64,000 bases of DNA from JBBWZH01 sp035544115 (lineage in GTDB: Bacteria; Actinomycetota; Actinomycetes; Mycobacteriales; CADCTP01): positions 5,332,001 through 5,396,000 of the forward strand of contig OY970235.1 of the NCBI GenBank assembly GCA_963714145.1, read 5' to 3'. The notes under the pieces are model-generated. The model had not been told where the DNA came from and did not search any database. It saw nothing but the letters and a program-made list of their open reading frames with translations. Of this stretch, positions 50,901 to 61,500 are shown piece after piece (position 1 is the first letter of the stretch; the number at the start of each line of letters is the position of its first letter). The position numbers and the translations under genes were made by a program.

Positions 50901-51229
50901 GCGATCACCTCGGCGCCCAGCTGCTCGGCCAGCCACTGCGCCGGGCCGGTGGACTGGCCGGTGCCGGCCCCGGCACCGGCGCCGGAGAGCACCAGCCGCA
51001 AGCTGGCCCGCTCCGCCGGTGGCAGCCCGCGCAGCCGGAACAGCAGTTGCGGCCAGAGCCCGGGGTCGGCGGCGGCCGGGTCGACCAGCACCGGGGTGCG
51101 GCCGGGCTCGGCCGGCAGCGCCCGGGCCAGCGCGACGGCGGCGGGGGCCGGCTGCCGGCCCCGCCACACGAGCAACGCGGCGCCGACCCGTTCGACGCCC
51201 AGCCCGCCGTCCGGCACTGCCGCGGTCAC
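44993..51229 (-). CDS. Giant Pro/Ala-rich mosaic protein with C-terminal ADP-ribosyltransferase-like domain
   Basis: 2078 residues from GTG 51229. The N-terminal 250 residues, and modules near 640-880 and 960-1250, repeat a pattern also found in the giant gene upstream: RPVLLVAEGD or LVLSGAGAG strands followed by an L-x-x-x-L-G/Q-x-x-V strand and a WW or RW-x-F end. Between them are very long disordered Pro/Ala/Gly segments (about 250-600 and 1250-1800). The last 250 residues contain a helical region and then YRGPAFRGGN, RAFLRCTANR, FLIWSATGR and DEADVVVFAGNLRFKLL. These follow the order of R-S-E ADP-ribosyltransferases (YRG, STS, ExE, GTxFxV), but with RCT for STS and EAD for ExE. No signal peptide is visible. 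I infer a polymorphic-toxin-like effector. Confidence 0.7.
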   Translation of the reverse strand: MTAAVPDGGLGVERVGAALLVWRGRQPAPAAVALARALPAEPGRTPVLVDPAAADPGLWPQLLFRLRGLPPAERASLRLVLSGAGAGAGTGQSTGPAQWLAEQLGAEVIAPDGIVLPVADGSVFVLGTVTSGGWWSFRPGTRPALASLRHPPPRWERLLPARPLRSPTGMVAEPIPAGLWVHLPRDPAAAPAVGQNAAFALRPDPARVAIVVGGPDEPPVNDAELRQLLATLPPTLPPLATLLPYLQLTAPPPPAPPGARPAPPPGGVPPGGAWAAPAPGGAPPAVPPVAPPRPGAAPIPHPQAGPRPPAGPQAPATPRPPEIPQPQAGPRPAAVPRPPAVAQPQAGARGGGPAVAAATPAAAPPQRPAGRPPQPATPPLAPPETASRPPRVPTPQPPDPAAPARPPAGPPAPARPPADPPALARPPASPPAPARPSGGETVRPADAHESATAAAPPDAAAAPPAAAPPAVRGGRPKPATPADAAQPATTPLPAPPSGPPAVAPPTVEPDAATPDDATAPAEPAIAGTVAQAPQAASAGRPSGEAGAVVDPAAPAGPVVPARPPAPGTAPPVPDDAATAGAADADRPGGARRRFKRLGRRAASGTAPAGASPVATAGAARPDAAAGAGRVVGPVIRPLPDGVLVGSDGSEPVLGEVAPWWQPVPELYAVVVRFDRGRAAFRVGDRALPAPDFGELVAGQPDWSGRPVLLVAEGDVLGWVVQQLADVLQVAVVTGPQQGRWWAAMPRRADLGQAQVRGLAAPYPFSPAQRAGLRAPLPLPVPIGPGAAAAFQADRLRPGAVLDPPDHPGAGPIRDLFDRWWRAAWRPGRFGVVVRRDPADAVTPYRSGNQPWTPWDLANALWAIREQWAGCGELVLLVDGEPGARLGELRLLANYLQIPVRAGNRPLWIGQDRLLVGSVAAHPAGTLTLTAPPDGRWSRIEPRGGTRAPARRPAPPPRPATVASGLDVRLDRIVRESTRTPSGRRLAPTDWPDQRTRTALSRVPTRPGLFTVEAPAIPGAFSYRADRLTPDELGRILAAAPESAGRPILLITDLALATPGPARPTAPRDPAVPRDPAVPATAGGPAVDPAGAAGRAVPGASPARAADPSGAAGRAVRGAAAPAQAADPSGAADPAVPGAAAAPVQAAGPSGAAGRAVPGAAPARAADPAGRALPGAAAAAGQAAGPTGAAGRADPPVAADPARTADPAGVARRIAYAAGVPVLASSSHVYITRDGLLVAATPFHRYPPSRTGAAAAVTLPGLRRARVRTDLLPRPARIALHPPAAGPPPLAAAPATAGAAPADGLAAPPPADGEGPAAAAVRAAAPAAPSQPADSPATSNQPEPPTPQAQPTPGGDPAVRPEPPAAVEPVARPERPVRVDPAAADDPAAGGKPVAGGEPVLGAESSAEAGPVAGKGAAAPAQRAVRGDPAVRAEPAAGMEPVAGVEPAVRDELVAGDESVAGGEPAAVSWLAAIPTTSASTPAPPPATVPRAQWRQPVEPPMPGDQRPAGPGAAAPTEAAAGGAAPPAGPPQPPGPRDPVLPAGADPAAAAEWSAVLPPAPGQPASPPAAAPPPVPAAPVPAAPVPAGPVPAVGGHRPDDSASASRQQPSAPETPVAPPPVGAAPPSPVSPPAATTPSAGVSGTPAEATPPPAVPPSAGSAGSGVVPPAPSQPGTSGPTGSQEGAPRPSAAPLAGSTASGVPAPSAAPAPSPQGMSGPPAAPDAASRPSAGPSGSAVSGVPSPQGMSRPPASPGVAADAAPSGGPPASGAVPPAAAPAASPHGASGPPASQRVAPPPAGSAVPAVTPPAGAAARPPAPPAAGRAATHRSSAEERGQFRARLQWRYDVHARSVSRLLSQRPGLRASGDPDEAIVTDLVAVRVYLTEFAAELDPMLRTDAPPADPAVACITSGLRRLASYRGPAFRGGNLRPDQLAAYRPGSLLTERAFLRCTANRTAALPGNTEFLIWSATGRRAAGLDLPDEADVVVFAGNLRFKLLAVADAAAGKPIRVFLRELPAARWNETSSHLTADDQMMLARLRDALTDRDAVPPAQRRPFGDPADPGFPVGLDAANHPFPLTS
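47600..48040 (-). repeat. Coding repeats for DPSGAAGRAVPGA units
   Basis: Inside the giant gene, degenerate units of about 40-70 bp encode repeated DPSGAAGRAVPGA-like peptides, all in frame. Neighbouring stretches (45750-47400 and 49600-50450) are lower-order Pro/Ala tracts. They form flexible spacers between modules. Confidence 0.7.
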
Positions 51230-51297
51230 CGGGACCCGATCCCCCTCGCTCTGCTACTTCGGTACCACCCGACCCTAGATCAGACCCGGCGACGCCG

Positions 51298-52383
51298 TCA
51301 GAAGTCGTCTGCCTCCCCGGCCGAGCCGTCGTACGTCCACACCGGTTCCTCGTCGGCCGGCTCCTGCAGCACCGCCATGGCCCGGTGGATGGCCACCCCG
51401 TCCAGCGCCGGCATCTCGTAGCTGGCGTCGCGGATGTGGTCGACCAGCGCGATGTCCGGGGCGAGCCCGTGCCGCTGCAGGTAGTAGGTGGTGGTGTCGG
51501 TCCAGATCCAGGTGCCGTCGGTGCGGAAGTTCATCGGTACCACGTTGCGCCGGGACCGGTCGACCACATCGTCCATCTGCGCGGTGGTGACCAGCAGCGG
51601 CTCGCCGGCGTTCAGGTACGCCAGCATCCGGCCGGCCTCGGCCTCGTCCTCGATGCGCTGGTGCTCGGCGGTGAACCGGGGGCCGGACTCGGCGTCGACC
51701 TCGTCGAACACCGCGGCCACCTTGATCTCCGGGGACGGCGTGCTGGCCCAGATCAGCCCGGCGTAGGCGCGGGCCAACCGCTGGTAGGTGGGCAGCTCGG
51801 CGCCGACCGGGTAGGCCTCCACCTGCGGGTCGCTCTCGCCGGCCGCGGTCAGCCGGCCACCGAGCCGGGCGGTCATGTCGACCAGGTCGACGTCCTCGTC
51901 GGCCTCGACCAGGTAGATCCGCCGCGGCGGGGGCCAGGGGGATTCGTCCGCCGGGTAGCGCCAGGCCCGCCAGAGCCCGTGCACGCCGGTCTCCTCGGCG
52001 ATCGCGGCGACCGCGGCCCGGTCGATCTCGTCGGTCGGCGCGTCGTCCGGACGGGCCGGTGGCTCCACGTCCGGCGGGGTCGGGCCGAAGCCGAACGGTG
52101 GCGCCGGGTCGAACTGGGCGAGCTGCACCTGGGTCAACGCGGACGAATCGGCCCCGTCGGCCTCGAGCAACTCGCCAAGCAGCGCGATGTCCACGTCCAC
52201 CAGCGGGATGCCCTGGGCCAGCACGGCGAACGTGACAGCGCGCGCCGCCTCGCCTTCCCGACCCTCAGCTACCCAACCACGACTCTGTGTGATCAGATCG
52301 TCAGGCGCTTTGCCGGCCAACCGCAGCAGCAGGGCATGGAACGCGGCTCTCCGTTCCGTACGGTGGTCCTCCGGTGCGGTCAC
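51298..52383 (-). CDS. Acidic protein between two giant genes, possible immunity or accessory factor
   Basis: 361 residues from GTG 52383 with AAGGAG 7 nt upstream. It is strongly acidic and soluble. The first 115 residues are helical, then a Pro/Asp linker; the rest is alpha/beta with RIYLVEADEDVDLVDM, a YQRLARAYAGLIWAS segment, and a C-terminal unit FRTDGTWIWTDTTTYYLQRH followed by ALVDHIR. I do not recognise a named family. It lies 135 bp after the end of one giant gene and 68 bp before the next, on the same strand, so probably in one transcript. That position and its acidity would suit an immunity protein, which is inference. Confidence 0.65.
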   Translation of the reverse strand: MTAPEDHRTERRAAFHALLLRLAGKAPDDLITQSRGWVAEGREGEAARAVTFAVLAQGIPLVDVDIALLGELLEADGADSSALTQVQLAQFDPAPPFGFGPTPPDVEPPARPDDAPTDEIDRAAVAAIAEETGVHGLWRAWRYPADESPWPPPRRIYLVEADEDVDLVDMTARLGGRLTAAGESDPQVEAYPVGAELPTYQRLARAYAGLIWASTPSPEIKVAAVFDEVDAESGPRFTAEHQRIEDEAEAGRMLAYLNAGEPLLVTTAQMDDVVDRSRRNVVPMNFRTDGTWIWTDTTTYYLQRHGLAPDIALVDHIRDASYEMPALDGVAIHRAMAVLQEPADEEPVWTYDGSAGEADDF

Positions 52384-52518
52384 AGCGTGTCTCCTTCGAG
52401 GTTCAGGCAGCCATTCTGACGGGTTCCGAACCCGCTCGGCCAGCCGAGTCCGGGGCTTCCGTTCGGGCGGATCTATTGGCCACTACGACCGGTGGCCGGA
52501 GGTGAGTTCAACCGGACC

Positions 52519-55500
52519 TCAGTCGGTCGCCGTGATCCGCACGGTGCCCGGCCGGTTCGGGTCCCAACCCACCCCGATGATCGTGTACGTGGTGCCGGGG
52601 GCGATCAGCAGCACGCTGCCGCGCGGCAGCCCGTTCAGCTCGGAGACGTCCAGCGCGCTGCCGTGGATGGCCAGCAGCACCGGGCCCGGCGGCACCGCGC
52701 CCGGGTCGGCGGACGCCATCAGGAAGCCGGGCGCGACCAGCGGGTGGCCGGGCTGCTGGGCCAGCGCGTCCTGCTGGGTGAGCAGGCCGGGCGCGTACAT
52801 CCAGCCGTGGTAGAGCATCGGCGCCGGCGGCGGTTTCTGGTCCGGTGTGGTCCACAGCCGCCGCCAGCTCCCCCAGCGCGCCAGCTGGGAGAGGTAGGCG
52901 TGCGCCTCGGTCAGGTCGAGCAGCCGGCCCGGCGCGGACAGCCGGTCGTACTGCGCGGACAGCCAGCCGACCAGCCCACCATCCACAGTGGACGCCCACC
53001 CGGACCACCACCGTCCATTCTGGACGGCCGACCGGATCCCGGCCGGATCGGTCGCCGGATCGGCCGGATCGACCCGGCCGGCGGCCGGCGGCCCAGCCGG
53101 TCCGGCCCGGCCGTCGGCCGAACCGGCGGCCGGCGGATCGGCCGGCGCCGGCCCCGGCTGGCGGTCCGCCGGCCCGGCGCCCCAGCGGAAGTTGGCCGGC
53201 AGCTGCCCCTGCGGCTGGGCCGGCACCCCCGCCGGTGGCCGCAGCCGCTGCGGCACCTCGGTGTTGAGCGCGGTGACCAGGTCGGCGTTGAACACGGTCG
53301 GGTCGCCGGCCTGCGGGGTGCCGGCGTACAGCCGCCACTGGCCGGTCCGGTTCAGCACCGGCCGGCCGTGCGCGTCGAACGTCTGGGTGCCGGCGACCAC
53401 GTCGGTGCCGTCGGCGGCCTGCCAGACGTCGGTGGTCGCGGCGATCACGTCGGTCGGGAACCCGCGCGTGGCCAGCTCATTGCGCAGCTGCTGGCCGATC
53501 GGGCCGCCCTCGACCGGGGCGGCGGCCGCGCAGACCACCAGCACGATCGGGGTGCCGTTCTGGTAGGTCGGGTCGGCCGCCAGCTGCGCGGCCAGGTTCG
53601 CCATCGACAGCGGCTGGCCGTTCTCGCCGACCATCGCCCGCCGGTCGGCGGTGGCGTGCCCGGCGATCACGTACGCGTGCGGGAACTGCGGCAGCGCGGC
53701 GGCGGCCTGGGCCAGCAGCGCCGAGTCCTGGGCCGGCCCGATGTACAGGCCGCGGGTCTGCCCGAGCGAGCGCCGGACGCCGGCGTTGCCGGCGCCCTGC
53801 CAGCTGCCGGTCAGCGTCGCGCCGGCGGCCCGGAACTGGTCGGCCCGGTCCCGGGCCAGGGTGGACGCGTGTTCGGTGGCGACGGTCAGCTGGCCGCCGT
53901 TGACCGCGACCCCGCCGACGGTCAGGTTGCCGGCCAGCGCGGTCACCGCGTTCCAGACCGGGCCCGGCGCCGACAGGTTGCCCGGCGATGCCACCAGCAC
54001 CCGCATCCGGTTGGGGTCGGCCGGCACCGCGTGCGCCGCGTCCGACTCGGCCTGGGTCGGGTTCGGCGGCCGCACCCAGAGCCCGGACTGGGTGACCTCG
54101 ACCTCCCACCCCGGGTTGACCGCCGCGGCCGCGACGTTCGGCGGCACCGCAGGCAGCAGCGGCCAGACGCCGGGCGTCACCGCCGGGCCGAGGGCCGGGC
54201 TGAGCACGGCCACCGGCGCCGGCACCGGCCGGCCGGACGCCACGCCCGGGCCGGGCGAGTGCAGCTGGCCGGTGCTCAACGCGGGCCAGCCCGACCCGGG
54301 GTGGCGCCGCAGTACCGGCAGGGTGGTGGCGGTCGCCAGCGCGGCGGCGGCCGGGCCGTCCAGGCCGGCCCGCTGCGGCGCCACCCGGACCGCGGTGCCA
54401 CCGGCGGTGTACTGGGCCACCACCGCCGGGGTCAGGTAGCCGGTCAGCTCCGCGTCGGTGATCGTCGGGTCGACCAGCACGGTGACCGCGGCCGGGTCGA
54501 CCGGGTGCCCCAGGCCGACCGGGTTGCCCGGCCGGGTCAGCAGCACGCCGGCCGGTACCCGGACCAGCTCGGTCCCGACCGGCATCCCGGCCGGCGCCGG
54601 CCCGAGCAGGCCGCCCGGGCCGTGCAGCGCGGTCAGCGCGCCCTGCAGGGCCGGCTGCCACCCGGGCGCGTTCGGGCCCAGGGCGCCGGACGGCTGCGCC
54701 GGGTCGTACCGGGTGAACCGCTGCCACTGGGCCAGCGGGTTGGCCCGGTCGTGCACGAACGAGCCGCCGGCGGTCTGCACCGGGCCGTCCGGGGCGAGCA
54801 CCTCGATGCCGTACCGGTCGGCGATCTGCTGGCCGAGCGCGGCCGGGCCGCCGGTGCCGGCGCCGGGCAGGACCAGCCGGATGCTGCCCTGCTGCGCCGG
54901 CGGCAGCCCGGCCAGCACCGGGCCGAGCGCGACCAGCACCTGGTCCGGGGTGACCGCCGGGCCGACCACGATGGTGGCCCGGTTCGGCTCGGCCGGGTGG
55001 CCGGCGGCCATCGGCGGCGGCGCCAGCCCGGGACCGCCGTCGTGCAGGTGGATCTCGGTGCCGATGGCGGTCGCGTCCACCCGGCCGCCGACCGGCACGG
55101 CCACCCCGGCCGGCAGTACGGCCGGCGGCACGACCGGGACCACCCCCAGCGAGCTGGTCGGCTCGGCCGGCGGGAACGTGGCCGGCAGCGGCGGCCGCGG
55201 GTCGATCCGGTCCGCGGCCGGCAGCTCGGCGGTGATCACCTCGTGCAGGTCGTCGGAGAAGACGACCGGCGGCCCGCCGGCCGCGGGGTAGCGCACCCAG
55301 TTGCCCGGCCGCCAGTGCTGTGGCACCGCCACGCCGGCCGCCACCGCCAGCTGCCCGGCCAGCACCCGGCCGTCCGGCAGCTGCCAGACGTCGTCCGGGG
55401 TGGCCAGCACGTCCCGGCCGAGCACCGCGGCGACGTCGGCGGCGAAGGCGGCGCCGGCGGCCGGCAGGTACCCGGCCCGGCCGAACGCCAGCACCACCGG

Positions 55501-58500
55501 GTACTGCTGCGCTGCCCACTCCGGGACCGCCTGCAGCCGGCCGGCGAACTGGGCCGCGGTCAGGTTGACACCGTCCACGTTGATGGTCTGCGTGGCCGGG
55601 TTGAACGCCTCGGCGGAGACCGTGTACCAGCCCTGGAACGCCGCCGGCGGGGTCGGCGTGCCGGGCGGGGGCGGCTGGCCGGGCGCCCGGAAGTTGGGCA
55701 GCGCCTGCGCGTTGGTCAGGTCGGCCACGGCCGGCGCGCCCGGGCCGGGGAAGTGCCGGCCGGCCGCGGTCGGGTAGCCCTGCTCGTGCCGCAGCCCGCG
55801 GGCCCGCGCGGTCTGCGGGTCGACCAGCAGCTCGACCGCGTTGTCCAGCTGGAACACGACCTCGGCCCGGCCGTCACGCAGGTACCGGACCAGCGGCTGG
55901 TTGCCGGCCCACTGCGGCATCCGCATGAACGCGCGCAGGTTGGCCGCGTCCACCTCGATCGAGACCATCAGCCCGGCCCGGGTGCGCAGGTAGTCGGTCT
56001 GCCGGTTGCGGAACACGCCGCGCCACTGCTTGAAGTCGGCCATCTCGCCGTAGTTGTGCGAACCGCTGAGCGCGCCGGAGAAGTACGTCGAGGTCTGGTT
56101 GTTGGCCGGCGAGGTGCCCGGCGTGTCGATGTCCCCGCTGGTGAACTGCGGCCCGCCGAACACGCTGGCCTCGACCGAGCGGGCGCCCTTCTGCTGCTGC
56201 TCCTCCTCCTCGATGTGGTACGCCTCGGAGTACATGTAGGACGGGATGAAGTCGAGCGGCTGGGCGTCGTAGAACGCGTACCGCACGGTGGCGTTGCCGA
56301 TCGTGTCGGTGACCGCGCCGCCCTCGCGCAGCAGGTCCGGCGTCTGGTAGCCGTCCGGGCCGATCGCCTGGTAGGCGCCGCGGGTCAGCCGCGGGTAGGA
56401 GAGCGTGGTGAGCAGCCCGGCCAGGCCGGAGCCGTCCGCCTGCAGCAGCCGGGCCGGCGCGCTGGAGCCGGGCTGGGTGCGGCCGGTGAGCAGCCCGACG
56501 GCCTGGTCGGACAGCTGCCGGATGGCCTGGTGGTCGATGTCGTAGAGGTGGATCCGGCGCTCCTGCAGCTCGTCCTGGCTGACCGGGAAGTGGTTGCGGC
56601 CCTGCGCCGCGATCGCCCGCTCCGGGGTCGGCCGCTGGATCGGCCCGGGGTCCGGTGGCGGGTTCGGCACCGGGGTGACCGCCACCACCGGCGGCGCCGG
56701 GGCCAGGTTCGGCGCGGCGGCGGTGACGCCCGGGGTGTCGGTGTACTGGGCCCGGCGCGGCACGATCACCCGCTCCTGCACCCAGACCCGCTCGACCCGG
56801 TCCGCCGCCGGCGCGGTGATCAGCCGGTCCGGGTGCCGCTGGTTGCCGGCGAACGACCAGACCGCCGCCGGGATGCCGGCGAAGATCGAGTTGAGCCACT
56901 TGGACGGCCGGGACGCGGGCAGGTACGTGATCTCCAGCTCCAGCTGGTTGCTGACGTACGCGTCCGCCGAGCCGACGTGCCGGTAGGTGTCGCGCATGAC
57001 CGCGCTGGCGCCGATCGCGGACTCGTCGGTCTCGGTGGTGGTCCGGGTCGCGCCGATGATGCCGAGCCCGGTCGGCACCACCTCGCCGGGGTCGCCGCGG
57101 TGGTGGTCGACCGTGTCGCCGGCCGGCCGGGGCGGCTCGCCGGGCGCGACGGTCGGGTTGGGGACGATGCCGAGGAACCGGCCACCGAGCGAGCTGGCGC
57201 CCTCCCGGTCCTGGCCGTCGCGGCCCTCGGTCTTCTGGTAGTCCGTCCAGTAGCGGCCCATCGAGTAGTTGTCGTAGGAACCGTCGTACTGGTAGGCGCC
57301 GGCGCCGGCCGGCCGGTTGGCCCGCAGCAGCAGTTGCGGCCGGCTGATCCAGAACGGCCAGGACCGCATCGGCCGCAGCAGCAGGCCGCTGCCGAGCATC
57401 AGGTCGATGTGGCCGAGCAGCGAGCCCTGCGACAGCATCGCCTCCAGCTTCGGCAGGCCGCCCCGGGCGATCACCTGGCCGGCGCCGTCGACCAGCTCGA
57501 ACCGCTTGGTGGTCAGCCCCGAGCTGTGCCGCAGCAGCAGCCGGCGGACCGCGGCCAGCACCGGGTTGACCGGCACCGTGCCCTGCATGTTGGCGCTGTC
57601 CGCGGGGACCCCGGCCGGGGCCAGCGCGGCCACCTCGGTCGGAGTGAGGAACTCGATCCGCTCGTTCACGGTCTGCTTCGGCAACTGCTGTGCGGTCACC
57701 ACGGCCGGCACCCCGGCCGGTGGCACCGCCGGCACGGCGGCCGGCGCCGGCCGGTAGAACCGCAGCCCGCCGTCGGTGCGGACCTCGCGCGGCGGAACCT
57801 CGGCGGCCCGGCCCGGGGAGAGCATGTTCTCGTTCCACGAGACCACCGAGATGTCCCAGATGACGTCCGCGGCGTGCTCGTCGTACGGCGCCAGCGGCCG
57901 GGTGATCCACCGGCCGGTGACCGCGGTGTCGGCCTCCTTGCCCTGCGTGGCCCACTTGGACACCGCGTGCTTGCCGGTCAGCGTCGGGGTGGCCAGGATC
58001 TGCGCGCCGTCCGGGCCGCGGTCGAACGCCTCGGTGCCGAACTCGCCGCGGCCGCCGAGGATGTGCGACGCCGCCTGCCGGTCGGAGCCCTCGATCTTGG
58101 GCTGTGACTCGATGATGTCCAGCCGGGACAGGCTCACCTGCTGGGTGCCCTGGGCCGCGTTCACCGACCGGGGCCGCAGCACCACCATGCCGCGCCGGGT
58201 GGTCACCGCCCCACCACGCGGCAACTCCATCGTCAGCGGCCCGGTCGGGTCCCGGAGCAGGTGCGCGCGCAGGTTCGCGGCCGAGGTGAACGCGTCCACG
58301 GTGCCGCCGAGCTCGTGCGAGGTGTAGCCGAGGCCCTCCAGCATCCCGGTGACCGCGTCGTTGACCTCGTCCGAGCCGAGCACGTCGGAGACGATGTCGT
58401 CGGACGTGATCGGGGTGGCCAGGTCCGTCGGCCGGCCCTGCGAACCGCGCCCGCCGACGGTGGAGGCGCCCAGGTTGGCCGCGAGCGGGGTGCCGGCCAC

Positions 58501-61500
58501 CGGCGCGGCCGTCTCCGGCAGCACGTACCGGATCGAGCCGGCCGGCGCCTGGTTGCGCAGCACGTCGACGCGGGCGGTGTGCGGGGCGAACCGCTGGCCG
58601 GCCGGGGGCTGCCAGAGCTGGCTGACCCAGGCCCCGGCCCGCCGGCCCCACAGGTTCAGCCAGCGCGGGCTGAGCACCCCGGGGAAGTACTCGACATCGA
58701 CGCTGATCTCGTAGTTCACGTCGTAGTCGAAGGTGACCAGCGGGCCGCCTTCGGGCAGCGCGCCGCGCACGCCGAAGGAGAACACGCCGGTGCTCTCCCC
58801 GGCCGTCCGGGACCGGCTGTAGCTGTAGAGGTCCCCGCCCGCCCCGAACGTGCGCAGCGCGGAGTTCGGCCCGCCCCGGGTCGAGCCGGCGGCCACCGGC
58901 GGATCGGTGCGCTGGCCGATCGGGGCGCTCAGCACGCCGGTTCCGGAGCCGCTGAAGGTGGCCGCCAGCGACTCGCTGGCGCCGATCTCGGCGAAGAACG
59001 TCGGGATCGCGTTGGTGCCGCCGTTGGCCACCCGGCCCTGCCGCGGCACCTGCACCGCCGCGGCCGGACCGAGCCGCCGCCGCGGCCGGACCTGGATGGT
59101 GATCACCTCGGTGCCGCCGTTGGTCACCCGCCGGTACCGCTGCCGCAGCCCGCGCCGGCTGACCAGCCGGGGCGAGCCGGAGTTCATCGCCTCCGGGCTG
59201 TAGTTCGCCATCAGCTCGCGGCGCAGCTGCTGCCGCTGCCGCGGCGTCCAGTCGGCCAGCCCGAACCCGACGGCCTGCTCGGCTTCCTGGATGGCCTGCT
59301 CGATCCGCGGCGCGACCTGCTCGGCGCCGGCCAGCCGGTCGATGCTGGCCAGGCCGATGCCGGCGTCCGCGGCCACCTCGTCCGGCGGGCGCAGCACCGG
59401 CGGTGGCCCGGCCGGGGCGGGCGGGTTGACGTCGTTGGGCGGCACCACCGTGGCCGGGGCGGTGACGTGCTGCATGAGCGCCTCGAACCGGGCGCCCTCC
59501 CGCTCCGGCACCCGGATGAAGACCTCGCCGTCGGCGCTGACCACCTGGCTGGCGCCCGGCAGGTCGGACAGGATGTCGGCGTCGAACTGCATGATCGCGC
59601 GGTAGAGCCGGGTCGGGCCGGTGCTGCTGGCGGTGCGCCACTCGCCGCCGCCGATGGCCTGGTTCAGCGACCGGCCGGCCTCGGTGCTGGTGCCGACCTG
59701 GCCGCCCAGGCTGCCGAGCTCCCAGCCATGGCCGAAGTCGGTGTCCTGGAAGGTCAACCCGGTGCGGCCGAAGAAGCCCAGCCCGGCCGAGCCGCCGCCG
59801 CTCTCCCCGGTGCCGACCTGCATGCCCTGCCGGGACTCGATCTTCAGGGCGAGGTCGGGCGGGGTCGGGCCCTCGTCGATCCGCTGGATCGAGCGCAGCC
59901 GCGCGGTCAGCTGCAGCCCGGCGCCGCGGTCGCCGTGCTGGCCGCCGAGCGGCAGCCAGCTGGACGGGAACCCGGAGCCGGCGACGTGCTGCCAGGCCTT
60001 GAGCACGGTCGACTCGCGCAGGAAGTCACGCACGCCGCGGCGGAACCCGGCGCCGGCGTCGGGCACCGCCGCGAGCACCGCCCGCCGGATGCCGTCCAGC
60101 CCGCCGACCGACTGGGCCACCGCGAAGATCTGGCTCAGCGCGTTCGCCGCCTCCTGCTCCTGGGCCGCGGTCGGCGCCGGGGTGCCGGGGTTCGCGGCGA
60201 CGTGGTCCCGGCCGGCGATGCCGAACTGCTGGTGCGCCGGGCCGGGCGGGCCGACCGCCGGCGTGGTCTCGGTCGGGAAGTCCAGCCGCAGCTGCTGCGG
60301 CGGGCTCTGGTGGCTCACCGGGGCCGGCCCGAGGGCCGCCCCGACCGCCGTCAGGTCGACCCGCAGCACCGCCCCGTTGACGGTGAAGTAGGACGAGGCG
60401 CCGTCGAAGTCCAGCTGCTTCATCCCGGAGATCACCGCGAGGTCGGACGTGCCCCAGCCGCCCTTGCTGGCGCCGCTGAGCGAGGCGCCGAAGACCGGGC
60501 CGACCTTGACCAGCCGCTCGGTGCCGGGCGCGCCGAACCCGGTCTGCGGCTGGATGCCGCCGGACCGGCTGACGCCCACGTTGAACGAGCCGCCGGACAG
60601 CTGCTCGTGCGTCTGGTCGGCGCCGGTGCCGCGCTTCTCGCCGGGCCGGACCTGACCGCGCTCGGCCTGCTCGGTCGGCAGGAACACGGGGTTGGCCGGG
60701 TTCGGCAGCTGCAGCCAGACCCGGGCCTCGACGGTCTGCCCGCCCCGGGTGACCGGGAACCGCAGCCCGTCCTGCAGCAGGCTCTGGCCGGCGACCTCGG
60801 TGCCCAGCCGGCGGAACTCGGCGCTGACCCCGTCCTGGACCTGCTGCCGCAGGCCCGGCTGGGCGGCCGGCACCGCGTTGCCGGCCAGCGCCGCCACCGC
60901 CGCGTCGCCGGCCGGCCCGCCGAGCGTGATCGGGCCGATCTGGCGCAGCCGGCCGCGCTCCCCCATCCCCCGCTCGGTGGTGGTCGGGTTCAGCCCGGCA
61001 CCGGACGGGATCAGCCCGGCCGGCGGGTTGGCCGGCGGCTGCGCGGCGGCCGCCACCGACCTGGTCTGCCGGAACTGGTACTCCTGCGCGAACCGGGCCG
61101 GGGCGCCGGGTGGGCCGGCCCCCTGCACCACGGCGGCCTCGGCCGGCGGCAGCGGCTGCCGCCAGCGCTGGTCGCCGGTCAGCGGGCCGGCCGCCCGGGT
61201 GACGCCCGGCTGCCGGGCCGGCAGCGGCGCCTCGGTGGTGAGCGCGGTGACCAGCTCCGACCCGTACTGCTCGGTCGGCGGCTGGACCACGGCCGGCTGG
61301 GTCGGCGCGATCGTCGGCCCGGCCGGGGGCGGCGCGGCCACCACGGTCCGGGCCGGGAACCGCAGCCAGTGGCCGGCCGGCTGGCCGCCCGGACCGAACC
61401 GGGGCCGGGGCGCGCGGCCGGTGAGGTCGCTGCCGGTGGCGATCACCCGGCCGTCGGTGGTCTGCCAGACGTCGGTATCGGCGGCCCACACGTCCGCCGG

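Noticed and set aside
52492..58107. Plus-strand open frame of 1871 codons
   Set aside because: It is antisense to the giant gene and reads as His/Arg/Gly/Gln low complexity. The minus-strand frame is longer, continuous to the window edge and has repeating modules.
55874..59641. Second minus-strand frame of 1255 codons overlapping the giant gene
   Set aside because: It is the shifted frame of the same strand; its sequence is Arg/Ala/Gly-rich and holds none of the repeated modules.
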